Positions 9,611 to 18,174 of a stretch of 64,000 bases of DNA are shown here, piece after piece (the first letter of the stretch is position 1; each line of letters starts with the position of its first letter). Made by a program: the position numbers and the translations under genes. The notes beneath the pieces were generated by a model. The model was given only the letters and a program-made list of their open reading frames with translations. It was not told the DNA's origin and made no database searches. The stretch covers positions 1 to 64,000 of the forward strand of contig NZ_LZGW01000017.1 of assembly GCF_001690275.1 (NCBI RefSeq). The letters run 5' to 3'. The DNA is from Gilliamella sp. WF3-4. Its GTDB lineage: Bacteria; Pseudomonadota; Gammaproteobacteria; Enterobacterales; Orbaceae.

Positions 9611-10434
9611 TGCCAACTGGGGCACGTAAAACGTGGGCACAGCAACTACAACAAAATCATTCAGTTACTATTGCTATGAGTTGTGCCATTGTTGGCTTAA
9701 GCTGTTGTGCTTACTATTATCAACCTAAGTTACAGGATGATTCGGTGATTGTTTCGGTGTTGAATGCTATCACAGACCGGCATTTACGCTGGGGCTTTCC
9801 TAAATGCTTTAATCGTATCAGAAAGCTCGGCTATAAATGGAATCATAAGCGTGTTTATCGGGTGTATTGTGAGTTAAAACTTAATATTAGAGCTAAACGT
9901 AAAAAACGTACCCCCCAACGAACACCAGAAAAGCTATTGGTTCCTAATAAACAATGTGAATGTTGGTCAATGGATTTTATGAGTGATAGTAGCTGTAATC
10001 AACGTCGCTTTAGGACATTCAATGTCATCGATGACTTTAATCGTGAGGCGTTAGGTATTGATATTGCAGTAAGCTTACCGGCAGGGAGAGTTACCCGTTA
10101 CTTAGATAAACTGGCTGAATACCATGGCTATCCATTAAAAATACACGTCGATAATGGACCAGAATTTACAGGAAAAACCTTTATAAACTGGGCTAAATCA
10201 CATGATATAGCCATTGATTATATAGCGCCCGGTAGCCCATATCAAAACGGGTACATTGAACGATTTAATCGCACCTATCGTACTGAAGTACTCGATTTAT
10301 ATCTTTTTAACAACTTAGCACAAGCAAGGAGAATAACCGAAGAATGGTTAACGATTTATAACACCGAAAGACCGCATGAGGCATTAAATAACATGACACC
10401 GCTCGAATATAAAACATTAAAACAGGCAGCTTAA
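9610..10434 (+). CDS. IS3-family transposase OrfB (integrase-type DDE)
   Basis: This 274-residue frame starts with GTG at the OrfA stop and is normally reached by -1 frameshifting (ATAAAAAAGCT). An HTH_21-like N-terminal segment (HLRWGFPKCFNRIRKLGYKWNHKRVYRVYCELKL) precedes the rve catalytic core: Asp in WSMDFMSD, Asp in HVDNGPEF, and Glu in GYIERFNRTYRTEVLD, followed by YNTERPHEALNNMTPLEY. The core is undamaged, but its natural expression partner OrfA has a stop codon. Resembles the IS51/IS407-type branch; group not certain. Confidence 0.88.
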   Translation: MPTGARKTWAQQLQQNHSVTIAMSCAIVGLSCCAYYYQPKLQDDSVIVSVLNAITDRHLRWGFPKCFNRIRKLGYKWNHKRVYRVYCELKLNIRAKRKKRTPQRTPEKLLVPNKQCECWSMDFMSDSSCNQRRFRTFNVIDDFNREALGIDIAVSLPAGRVTRYLDKLAEYHGYPLKIHVDNGPEFTGKTFINWAKSHDIAIDYIAPGSPYQNGYIERFNRTYRTEVLDLYLFNNLAQARRITEEWLTIYNTERPHEALNNMTPLEYKTLKQAA

Positions 10435-10481
10435 TTTTCTACGTAAGTTGTGTACTAAGTTTGGGGTATTTACAAAGTGAA

Positions 10482-10749
10482 CACTTATTTGTTAAAACGT
10501 CCCATAGCCATCGTATTAATCAAAAATTCACCAAACCCGCCTGCCCACAAACGAATGGGAAAGCCGAAAGAGTGATACGAACTTTGAATTGCGATGTGGT
10601 ATAATCAGCATATATTTAGCGATTCACAAGATAGAAAACAAAAACTGAAACGCTTTATTAATTTTTATAATACCGTTAAACCGCATAAAGCGATTTCAGG
10701 GAAAACGCCTTATGAGTTTTTAGAGGATTATTTTAACCATGAAGTGTAA
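10482..10749 (+). pseudogene. C-terminal remnant of an IS481/IS150-like transposase
   Basis: The sequence can be read as HLFVKTSHSHRINQKFTKP, then PQTNGKAERVIRTL (with the DDE glutamate). After a frameshift near 10590 it continues WYNQHIFSDSQDRKQ and FINFYNTVKPHKAISGKTPYE, ending in DYFNHEV. The 5' two thirds of the gene is missing, apparently replaced by the IS3 element that ends eight bases upstream. The tail TGTAAACAACTCGGCGTTTT then CCTACA (to about 10770) looks like the element's terminal repeat. A matching tail occurs at 42.6 kb. Confidence 0.8.
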
Positions 10750-10800
10750 ACAACTCGGCGTTTTCCTACAATTAACGTATTAAAATAAATAGACTAAAAA

Positions 10801-11463
10801 TTATTTTTTAAATTTAATTTGTGAAGGATAGGCCCAACGCTGTAACTCCTCTGACGGAAATCCACCCGGATCTTTACCGCCATTAATCAGTAAAGCGTGA
10901 TAGTATATTTCAGCCATTTCTTCAATATATGCAGCTTTTAATACAGCTTCATAAGGATCTTTGTCTACGGCAATAGCACCATGCTTTTCCATTAAAATGG
11001 CATCAGCTCGTTTTATGGGTTCTATAACGCTATTTGAAAGGTCTGGTGTACCCGGTCTCCCATAGGGTGCAACAGGGATCACAGCATCTTTTAAATTAAG
11101 AATTGCACACTCATAAACAACGGCTGGAATAGGTTTTGCTAATACAGCAAATGATGTTGCAAAAATAGAATGCGTGTGTGAAATAGCAAAAACATCTGGA
11201 CGAGCTTTATAAATCTCAAGATGCATTAAACACTCACTGGTTGGTCTTAATCCTGAATCGGCTTCAATAACATTTGCATCCAGATCCATTACAACAATAT
11301 CCCGTATTGTTAATAATTTTTTATCAATTGTTGTAGGAGTGACAAGAACATATCCTGTCTCTTTATCTCGTACGCTAGAATTACCCGCTTTATGTTTGCA
11401 TAGTCCCCACTCACTTGATTTTTTAGCCATATCGACAACATATTGTTTTTGTATCTCTAACAT
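10801..11463 (-). CDS. Class II (FucA/AraD-type) sugar-phosphate aldolase
   Basis: A zinc-dependent aldolase or epimerase of the L-fuculose-1-phosphate aldolase family, 220 residues. The zinc ligands His96 and His98 (SHTHS) and His161 (EKHGA) and the catalytic acid Glu77 (TSECLMH) are all present, spaced as in FucA. FucA-type enzymes split a ketose-1-phosphate to DHAP plus an aldehyde, and AraD-type enzymes epimerise ribulose-5-phosphate. It is the last gene of a five-gene PTS operon, so it should act on the sugar phosphate delivered by that PTS; which one is unknown. The start follows AGGAGCTATAAA. Confidence 0.88.
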   Translation of the reverse strand: MLEIQKQYVVDMAKKSSEWGLCKHKAGNSSVRDKETGYVLVTPTTIDKKLLTIRDIVVMDLDANVIEADSGLRPTSECLMHLEIYKARPDVFAISHTHSIFATSFAVLAKPIPAVVYECAILNLKDAVIPVAPYGRPGTPDLSNSVIEPIKRADAILMEKHGAIAVDKDPYEAVLKAAYIEEMAEIYYHALLINGGKDPGGFPSEELQRWAYPSQIKFKK

Positions 11464-11490
11464 TTTATAGCTCCTATTTTGACAAGTTAT

Positions 11491-13554
11491 TTATTGATAA
11501 TTGGCAAACAATTCCCAGATTTCATTGCTATTTTTGGCATTTCGTATGCGAGTTGCGCCTTCGTGAAACTCTAATAATTCATTCAATTGAGCAAGTGCTT
11601 TAAGATGTTTTTGTGGATTATTTGTTGCTAAAACAACAATTAAATCAGCCTGCATATAACCGCAAATATTGATTCTTTCCGATAGCTTAAGTAATGACAT
11701 AGCGACTTTATTCACACCATCATCAATACCTGCATGAGCAATAATTAGCCCATCTACCAGCATAATGTAAGGTTGTTCAAATTGGATTTTGTTAACCATT
11801 CTTTCAAGGTAGCAACTTTCTATGGATTGGTCGTTTAACAGCGGTTGTGCAGCTAAAGCCAATGCACTTTCCCATGTTATATCCCTCTTTTGTGTAATAT
11901 TGATATGCTCTTTTTCCATTAAATCAGCAAGTGAAGGAGGCTCTTGGTGCGTTATTCGCACAGGGTTATCATGCACTTCATCGTTATAAAGATAAGTGGT
12001 TAATTCTTTTTGTAATGCTTTTTGATCTTTGATAAAGCTGTATTTTTCGATAATTAACATAAGCTCTTCAACCTGAATTATGCTAGGATCAATACCTTGT
12101 AAAGCCCGAATAACTTGATTACGAAAAGCATTTTTATGGAAATTATTGAGTGAAGGATTAACAATAAATAACAATTTATCAGTAAGTAAATGTGAAGTTG
12201 AAAAAATAATATCGTAATAGTGGTTATATTTCTCAAACTCACGTTTAGACATAGCATCAGAAAAATGCAATTCAGGAAGTAGTATTTGTAACGTCAAATA
12301 AAGATAAGTTGAAACCGTTGCACTATTTTCACAAACAAAAATCGCTACTTTTTTAGTTTTAATTTGATTAATTAAACCTTCGCGAGTTAACCAACCACCA
12401 AATAATACGGTAATAAAAGCGACCTCTTCATCGGGTATATTACAATGTAAAATTTTTTCGAAAGGGAAAATGACTTTTCTTACCATTTCATGTAAATGAC
12501 CAAACTCTTGCAATACGATGTCATACACACTATTAATATTGGTAATGTGATACCGAATACGGTAATAAGCAGGTTTCCAATGCTGATAGATACGCTCAAT
12601 GAGCTCACTTTTATCTTGAAAGGTAATGCAACTAATTTGTTCGAAACTATCAACAACTTCAACAACACTTTCTAATAATACCGCATCTAAATGAAAATAT
12701 TTATCAGATAGCGTTTGTATATTAGAACTTTGAACTAACACCATTAAAAAAATTTGCTCATTAAGATCACAAATACCGAATCGTTCAATGAGTTTTTTCA
12801 ATAATTGAAAATCACGACTATTGGCTACTTCAGTATAGTTGTCTGGCAAAAGCGCAATTTTTTTATCGGTTTCTATGCGCTGTAACATAAAACAAATAAA
12901 GTAAGTTAGCTCTTGCAACTGCTCATCAGTAAAAACAATTTTTAATTTCTTTTCTATTTCGCTAAATACCTGTCCTACTTGTTCTAAGCGGCCTTGGGTA
13001 ATAATCTCATTTTCTCTAAAAATTTTGTCAGCTATTGGCATACTAATAATTCGACGAATTAATTTTAGCAACAAATAACGTTTGTCAATTTCATTACCGA
13101 TAATACGATAACCATTCTCGCGGTCATAGTTGATTTGTAAATGATATTGAACAATCATTGCTTGTACTTTTTTGATATCATTGATAACGGTGTTTTGACT
13201 GACAGTAAGCGATGAAGAAAGATGTATTAACGACATCCTTTCCGTTCTAATTAACAGAAAAAAGAGTAGTAAATGAACTCGTTCATCTTCAGAATAAATA
13301 TAACGTCCAATAGCAAGCGATACGGGCTCATCTCTAAAGGTTTCGATCACTAATTTAGGAACACTAAACTTACCAGTTTTAAATCGTTTAATTAATTCAA
13401 GATTAGATGATTCAAGAAAGTTATTAATTTTCTTAATGGTATAACTAAGCTGTTTACGAGTTAACCCAAATTTAGATTGAAGTTCAACGCCACTAATATT
13501 GGGATTATGAACTAATGTTTTTAAAATGGCATGAATTCGCTTATCGATAACCAT
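11491..13554 (-). CDS. PRD-containing transcriptional regulator (BglG/MtlR type) with EIIB- and EIIA-like domains
   Basis: A 687-residue PTS-controlled activator. The N-terminal helix-turn-helix domains (residues 1-60, then 90-145 with LSSSLTVSQNTVINDIKKV) precede two PRDs (about 170-280 and 290-395), then a galactitol-EIIB-like domain around residue 405 (VAIFVCENSATVSTYLYL) and a C-terminal fructose-type EIIA domain with a potential phospho-histidine in IIAHAGIDDGVNKVAMSLL. Such proteins are activated or silenced by phosphorylation from HPr and EIIB, so it should switch on its own PTS operon when substrate is present. It lies between EIIC and the aldolase on the same strand. Confidence 0.9.
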   Translation of the reverse strand: MVIDKRIHAILKTLVHNPNISGVELQSKFGLTRKQLSYTIKKINNFLESSNLELIKRFKTGKFSVPKLVIETFRDEPVSLAIGRYIYSEDERVHLLLFFLLIRTERMSLIHLSSSLTVSQNTVINDIKKVQAMIVQYHLQINYDRENGYRIIGNEIDKRYLLLKLIRRIISMPIADKIFRENEIITQGRLEQVGQVFSEIEKKLKIVFTDEQLQELTYFICFMLQRIETDKKIALLPDNYTEVANSRDFQLLKKLIERFGICDLNEQIFLMVLVQSSNIQTLSDKYFHLDAVLLESVVEVVDSFEQISCITFQDKSELIERIYQHWKPAYYRIRYHITNINSVYDIVLQEFGHLHEMVRKVIFPFEKILHCNIPDEEVAFITVLFGGWLTREGLINQIKTKKVAIFVCENSATVSTYLYLTLQILLPELHFSDAMSKREFEKYNHYYDIIFSTSHLLTDKLLFIVNPSLNNFHKNAFRNQVIRALQGIDPSIIQVEELMLIIEKYSFIKDQKALQKELTTYLYNDEVHDNPVRITHQEPPSLADLMEKEHINITQKRDITWESALALAAQPLLNDQSIESCYLERMVNKIQFEQPYIMLVDGLIIAHAGIDDGVNKVAMSLLKLSERINICGYMQADLIVVLATNNPQKHLKALAQLNELLEFHEGATRIRNAKNSNEIWELFANYQ

Positions 13555-13654
13555 ATCATAACTACCTTATTGTTCATTGTCTGATGGTAACTAACATTAC
13601 CATCAGGTGTACTTTAAAATATGTTCAACGAATACGTTAGCGTCCATTTATTCA

Positions 13655-15028
13655 TTATTTCGCTATGTCTTGTATAGCTTCTTTGCGCAATTCTCGTGCA
13701 TAAAAGAAATAACCTATACACCAATAAATAGCTAAAATTAATGGAACAAAATAGCCTTGCAAACATTGCCAAATAAATGAAAAAGCATAGGTAAAAACAG
13801 GTGCATCGATAGAACTATTTGAAATTAACTGATTAGATGGAATATCAATCGCTTTAGTTGTTAATCCTAAATCAGTAATGATTGGTGCAAATTGAGTTCC
13901 AACAAATAAGAAGAAAGGAACTCCAATAATGGCTAAAATCACCATTCTTAATGTGTTACCTTTAGTTAAGATATAAGCAGGAACAATAAGTGCCACATTG
14001 ATAATACCCGCAAAAGGAAGAATTTTATTACCAGGTAAAATAACGGCCCAAATTAAGGTAAAAGGAATCGCAACTATTACGGTAAACCAAATTTCGCTTG
14101 AACCACCCATAAACGGCCAATCCAAACCAACAAATAATTTACGTCCAGCAAAACGTTTATTCATATAATCACTAATTGCTTCAGAAATTGGTGATAGTGC
14201 TTGCATAAATAACTTAGAAATCATTGGGAATAACATAAGCGCAGTTGCAGCTTGCACACCAAGCATTAAGATAGCTGCAACATCATAACCAGCAATAATC
14301 CCAAAAGTTGCTCCTAATAAAAAACCAATTACATGATTTTCAGCAAAAACGCCAATTTTTGAACGTAATGCTGCTGCATCCATCGGTTTATTTAACATCG
14401 GTATTTTGCGCAGAAGCAAATCAAATGGATAATAAATTGCACTGAAAAATAGCATCCTATGAGTACAAGTTACACCTGGAATACCCGTTAGTTTTTCTAT
14501 TCGATGTTGATTAATATCACCAGAATTAAGCTCTAATATGATCTGAAAAGTAGCTGTAATAAAAGCAAAGACCAAAGCCATAATCGATCCTAAGATTGGC
14601 GTGGCGACAGCGGTGACAATAAAAGCGGTAAAAATTTTCCCCCACACATTCCATAAGTCAGCATTAAAGGTATCGGTTTTTTTTAGTACTAACATTAAAA
14701 TATTAATACCCACTTGCAAAGGGAACATAAGAAAAGCATACGGCCAAGCCCAAGATACGTTTGCCATGGTAGTCCAGCCGCCATCAATAATGCTTAGTTC
14801 AATCCCTGTTCGTTCCATCATGGTTTGTGCAGCTGAACCAATAGCACTAACCATAAAGCCAATCAACATACTCATGCCAACAAATGCAACACCCAACGTA
14901 ATTGCTGCTGAAGCGGCATCGCTAAATTTCATGCGCACAATTAAACCCGCAATTAACATAATGAACGGCACAAAAACTGGCGCACCTAAATTTAAAATAT
15001 AATTTACAATTGTTCCGAGAAAATCCAT
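13655..15028 (-). CDS. PTS EIIC, galactitol family
   Basis: The membrane channel of a sugar or polyol PTS, 457 residues with about ten hydrophobic spans. It matches the GatC type: MDFLGTIVNYILNLGAPVFVP at the N-terminus, the loop GDINQHRIEKLTGIPGVT, and the conserved AGRKLFVGLDWPFMGGSSE. ATG 15028 is preferred over the upstream frame extension because AGGAG sits seven bases before it and because it clears the EIIB gene. Substrates of this family include galactitol, pentitols and some ketoses. No polyol-phosphate dehydrogenase accompanies it, which argues against galactitol itself. Confidence 0.88.
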   Translation of the reverse strand: MDFLGTIVNYILNLGAPVFVPFIMLIAGLIVRMKFSDAASAAITLGVAFVGMSMLIGFMVSAIGSAAQTMMERTGIELSIIDGGWTTMANVSWAWPYAFLMFPLQVGINILMLVLKKTDTFNADLWNVWGKIFTAFIVTAVATPILGSIMALVFAFITATFQIILELNSGDINQHRIEKLTGIPGVTCTHRMLFFSAIYYPFDLLLRKIPMLNKPMDAAALRSKIGVFAENHVIGFLLGATFGIIAGYDVAAILMLGVQAATALMLFPMISKLFMQALSPISEAISDYMNKRFAGRKLFVGLDWPFMGGSSEIWFTVIVAIPFTLIWAVILPGNKILPFAGIINVALIVPAYILTKGNTLRMVILAIIGVPFFLFVGTQFAPIITDLGLTTKAIDIPSNQLISNSSIDAPVFTYAFSFIWQCLQGYFVPLILAIYWCIGYFFYARELRKEAIQDIAK

Positions 15029-15038
15029 ATTTGTGCTC

Positions 15039-15317
15039 CTATTTACAGGCATCGATAATTTTTTGTAATTCCGCTTCCATATTTATTCCTGTTAGAAAGG
15101 CAATACCATTGATGACGGGAATAGGATACTGTTTTTCAATTTTAGTTATTGCAATGTAAGCTGCACTATTTTTGATGTGAGTATCTACAGATTTAAGATC
15201 AACAACTTCTACTTTTATCTCATCAAGCTTTCGCTCTTTTAGTAAACGAGTGACCTTACTTGCGACAGTTTGTGATGTAGCAACTCCACTGCCACATGCA
15301 ACAATAACTTTTTTCAT
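15039..15317 (-). CDS. PTS EIIB, galactitol family
   Basis: A 92-residue cytoplasmic phosphocarrier with the phosphorylation cysteine at position 8 in the P-loop ACGSGVATSQTVA, the GatB pattern. It accepts phosphate from the adjacent EIIA and hands it to sugar bound by EIIC. Its stop lies ten bases before the EIIC start and its start nine bases after EIIA. An unusually strong AAGGAGG lies before the ATG. Confidence 0.9.
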   Translation of the reverse strand: MKKVIVACGSGVATSQTVASKVTRLLKERKLDEIKVEVVDLKSVDTHIKNSAAYIAITKIEKQYPIPVINGIAFLTGINMEAELQKIIDACK

Positions 15318-15326
15318 AATGCCTCC

Positions 15327-15803
15327 TTATAAATTTATATTCGATGTCAATAATGTAAAAACTTCATGCGTTGTTTTTGCGTGATAAAGTGCTTTCAAAA
15401 AAACGGGATTTACAAAGCAGGACATCAATGTTTGTAATAAATCAATATGCCCATTTTTTTGATTAAAGCCGAGTAAAAAAACAAAATTAGCTTTTAATAA
15501 GTTGTCATTGTTTGCCATTTCATACCATGGAATTGTTCCTTTAGCTCGAATAAAGAAGATAAATGGCCTAATAACATGTTCAACATCGGTATGTGGCATT
15601 GCTACCACATAAGGTTCTGTTGGTAATGCGGTAGGGAATAAAGACTCTCGTTGTTTAATTGCGTCTAAAAAGGAATGATTTACATAACCACCACTTTTTA
15701 AAATAGGAAAAGTAAAATCAAAAAATTGATTAGTATCTTGAAAGTTTTTATCTAAAAGAATCAAATCTTCAAAAAACATGTGATTGTTAGATTCATTTCC
15801 CAT
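15327..15803 (-). CDS. PTS EIIA, galactitol/fructose-type
   Basis: A 158-residue soluble phosphocarrier and the first gene of the operon. The active histidine is in VVAMPHTDVEHV. The fold-typical segments YVNHSFLDAIKQRE and KANFVFLLGFNQKNGHIDLLQTLM are present. The start at 15803 is preceded by GGGAGG at good spacing; an upstream ATG at 15836 would add eleven residues without a good ribosome site. Transcription is expected to start in 15804-15950, but no operator could be identified there. Confidence 0.87.
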   Translation of the reverse strand: MGNESNNHMFFEDLILLDKNFQDTNQFFDFTFPILKSGGYVNHSFLDAIKQRESLFPTALPTEPYVVAMPHTDVEHVIRPFIFFIRAKGTIPWYEMANNDNLLKANFVFLLGFNQKNGHIDLLQTLMSCFVNPVFLKALYHAKTTHEVFTLLTSNINL

Positions 15804-16035
15804 TTCATCCTCCCTCATTATGTGATTAGCAAACATCTAAAATATTGCGTATTTGCTATTGCTCGAATTAAAGCAGCATTAATTTAATATCATCAATTGT
15901 AGGGAATTAAGATAAAAGAGACGAATGGATTTGATGCCAAATAATATCCATGAAATTGCGCATCATAGGGAGAGTTCAATAGCCACGATTTGTTAAAAAA
16001 TAGCTCGCCGCAAACGGTAAAAAAATTTTTAGATA

Positions 16036-16218
16036 ATGGATTTATTGCAAGGCCAATTAAAGCCTTTGGATATTAATGATAATCGCTATATCTTAATTGT
16101 TAATAGGCGTGGAGCATCAGGTGGTGAATAAAAGCTTAACCTTACGGTAAAGCGTAAAGAGCGTATTGCTAAACGAAGCGCTGAAATGCGCTACCATACA
16201 TTCAAATTGATAGGTTGA
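16036..16218 (+). pseudogene. Short unrecognised gene remnant with an in-frame stop
   Basis: One frame of 60 codons is open except for a TAA at 16129-16131. It reads MDLLQGQLKPLDINDNRYI and NRRGASGGE, stop, then KLNLTVKRKERIAKRSAEM and RYHTFKLIG. The composition is protein-like, but I do not recognise the family. The surrounding 15.85-16.30 kb has no intact gene. It may equally be chance. Confidence 0.3.
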
Positions 16219-16309
16219 AGGAAAAAGGAATGAATCTAGAAATAATGAAGATGTTATTGAAGAAACGCGTTTTGCCATTGCTAAGTAAGTTTAGCATTAA
16301 AAGTTTAAT

Positions 16310-16337
16310 ACTCTGCCAGCTTTAGTGCAGGCAGAGT
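16310..16337 (-). terminator. Terminator of the ACT-UPF0210 operon
   Basis: An 8-bp perfect inverted repeat (ACTCTGCC/GGCAGAGT) around a 12-base loop, 30 bases past the UPF0210 stop. On the minus strand it is followed by ATTAAACTTTT. The U-tract is imperfect. Confidence 0.55.
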
Positions 16338-16366
16338 AGGGGTATCAATTATTTAAAATTAATCTA

Positions 16367-17722
16367 TTAGTTTTTAAATGAATGAATTGGAGCAGGTATT
16401 CTTCCACCACGGCGAATAAAATCACATGAGCTAAAGTTATTTACTGGCATGATGGGCGCATGACCTAGTAAGCCACCAAATTCAATGTTATCGCCTACTT
16501 TTAAACCGACAGCAGGAATAATTCGAACTGCTGTTGTTTTATGATTAATCACCCCTATTGCTGCTTCATCAGCAATGATTGCCGAAATGGTTTCAGCTGG
16601 CGTATCGCCTGGAATAGCAATCATATCTAGTCCAACAGAACAAACACAAGTCATTGCTTCTAGTTTTTCAAGATTCAGAGCGCCATTATTTACCGCATCA
16701 ATCATACCCGCATCTTCTGAAACAGGAATAAAGGCTCCGCTTAAACCACCCACATGACCACATGCCATGACGCCGCCTTTTTTTACTGCATCATTGAGCA
16801 TAGCTAATGCTGCGGTTGTACCATGAGTGCCAACTGCTTCTAGCCCCATTTCTTCTAAAATATGGGCAACTGAATCACCAATTGCAGGGGTTGGAGCTAA
16901 CGATAAATCGACGATGCCAAATTTAACGCCTAAGCGCTCAGAAGCCTCTTTACCAACGAGTTGCCCCATACGAGTAATTTTAAATGCTGTTTTTTTTATG
17001 GTTTCAGCAACAACGTCAAAAGGTTGCCCTTTGACTTTTTCAAGCGCACGCTTAACAACACCTGGGCCACTCACACCCACATTGATGACGCAATCAGCTT
17101 CACCTACGCCATGAAAAGCGCCTGCCATAAATGGATTATCTTCAACGGCATTGGCAAATACAACTAACTTCGCACATGCCATACTGCTGTTATCGGCAGT
17201 TAATTGTGCTGCTTGTTTAATAATATGCCCCATTTGCTTGACTGCATCCATATTGATTCCTGTTTGTGTAGAACCAACATTCACTGATGCGCAAACGCGT
17301 TCTGTTTGTGCAAGTGCTTGTGGAATTGAATTAATTAAAATTTCATCACCTTTGTGATAACCTTTTTGTACCAGTGCCGAAAATCCGCCAATAAAGTTAA
17401 CACCAACAGCTTTAGCGGCTTCATCAAGTGTTTTGGCAAATGCAACATAATCTTTATCATCGCTTGCACCAGCAATTAACGATATGGGTGTGACAGAAAT
17501 ACGCTTATTGATAATGGGAATGCCAAATTCTGAGGTAATCTCCTCACCGACTTTTACCAAATGTTTAGCTAACAGCGTAATTTTGTTATAAATTTTTTGA
17601 CGTGCTTTCTCGCCATCGCTATCAATACAATCAAGGAGAGAAATACCCATGGTTATTGTGCGAATATCAAGCTTTTCTTCCTCAATCATTTTAATGGTTT
17701 CGAGGATCTGTTTTGTTTCCAT
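16367..17722 (-). CDS. UPF0210 (PFL-like, DUF711) protein
   Basis: A conserved bacterial and archaeal protein of about 450 residues (451 here) with structural kinship to pyruvate formate-lyase-like folds but no established function. Recognisable blocks are [63 protein letters not shown] and the C-terminal [20 protein letters not shown]. The start ATG 17722 has AGGAT upstream and gives the family length; the frame extends 20 residues further but without a ribosome site. It follows the ACT-domain gene by 37 bases, a pairing conserved in many bacteria. Confidence 0.9.
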   Translation of the reverse strand: METKQILETIKMIEEEKLDIRTITMGISLLDCIDSDGEKARQKIYNKITLLAKHLVKVGEEITSEFGIPIINKRISVTPISLIAGASDDKDYVAFAKTLDEAAKAVGVNFIGGFSALVQKGYHKGDEILINSIPQALAQTERVCASVNVGSTQTGINMDAVKQMGHIIKQAAQLTADNSSMACAKLVVFANAVEDNPFMAGAFHGVGEADCVINVGVSGPGVVKRALEKVKGQPFDVVAETIKKTAFKITRMGQLVGKEASERLGVKFGIVDLSLAPTPAIGDSVAHILEEMGLEAVGTHGTTAALAMLNDAVKKGGVMACGHVGGLSGAFIPVSEDAGMIDAVNNGALNLEKLEAMTCVCSVGLDMIAIPGDTPAETISAIIADEAAIGVINHKTTAVRIIPAVGLKVGDNIEFGGLLGHAPIMPVNNFSSCDFIRRGGRIPAPIHSFKN

Positions 17723-17759
17723 TAGTACTATCCTTTTATACAAAAATAGAGAATTGATA

Positions 17760-18029
17760 TTACAAACGATGCATAGCATCAAAAATTTCTTCTCGTTGAA
17801 TGTTGACTTTAACTTTTAGTTTTTCACCGGTTTGCGTCAATGTCGTTTTTACCTCATCAAAGGCCACATTGATTTTAGATAAGTCAAGCAACATAATCAT
17901 CGTAAAATACTCATCCATAATTGTTTGGCTGACATCTAAAATATTAATATCTAATTCATATAATTTCTGACTAATACCGGCAATAATGCCGGTTTGATCT
18001 TTACCAATGACGGTTAAAATGGTTTTCAT
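17760..18029 (-). CDS. ACT-domain protein (UPF0237 family)
   Basis: An 89-residue stand-alone ACT domain: [43 protein letters not shown] domains bind amino acids or similar small ligands. This family is nearly always encoded just before UPF0210, as here, implying a joint but unknown function, possibly ligand-sensing for its partner. The start follows GCGGAGAGAGTT. It is divergent from alaA, with 145 bases between. Confidence 0.9.
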   Translation of the reverse strand: MKTILTVIGKDQTGIIAGISQKLYELDINILDVSQTIMDEYFTMIMLLDLSKINVAFDEVKTTLTQTGEKLKVKVNIQREEIFDAMHRL

Positions 18030-18174
18030 AACTCTCTCCGCACAAAATTCAGACAGTTAAATAATATTTATTGAGCTAGTTATAATAGCATCTTCAAAAA
18101 TTATCTAAATAGGAGTAGATTGTTTTTTTCATTACATTAAAAAACGATCACAATAAAAAAGAAAGGGCGATATT

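Larger units (their letters stand above)
9280..10474 (+). mobile_element. IS3-family insertion sequence, 1195 bp, OrfA interrupted
   Basis: Terminal inverted repeats begin TGTAACTATCCCCTAAA at the left and TGTAAATACCCCAAACTT read inward from the right, and both continue to a shared TAGTACA. Two transposase frames lie between them, overlapping in the usual IS3 fashion. No clear target duplication was found (left flank CAATG, right flank AAGTG). An in-frame TAG in OrfA suggests the copy is defective. The right end abuts the tail of another transposase gene, so it may have inserted in an older element. Confidence 0.85.

Noticed and set aside
14601..15002. 133-codon frame on the plus strand inside the EIIC gene
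   Set aside because: Antisense shadow of the galactitol-type EIIC coding sequence; no family features.
16827..17357. Three plus-strand frames of 68-95 codons
   Set aside because: Antisense shadows of the well-conserved UPF0210 gene.
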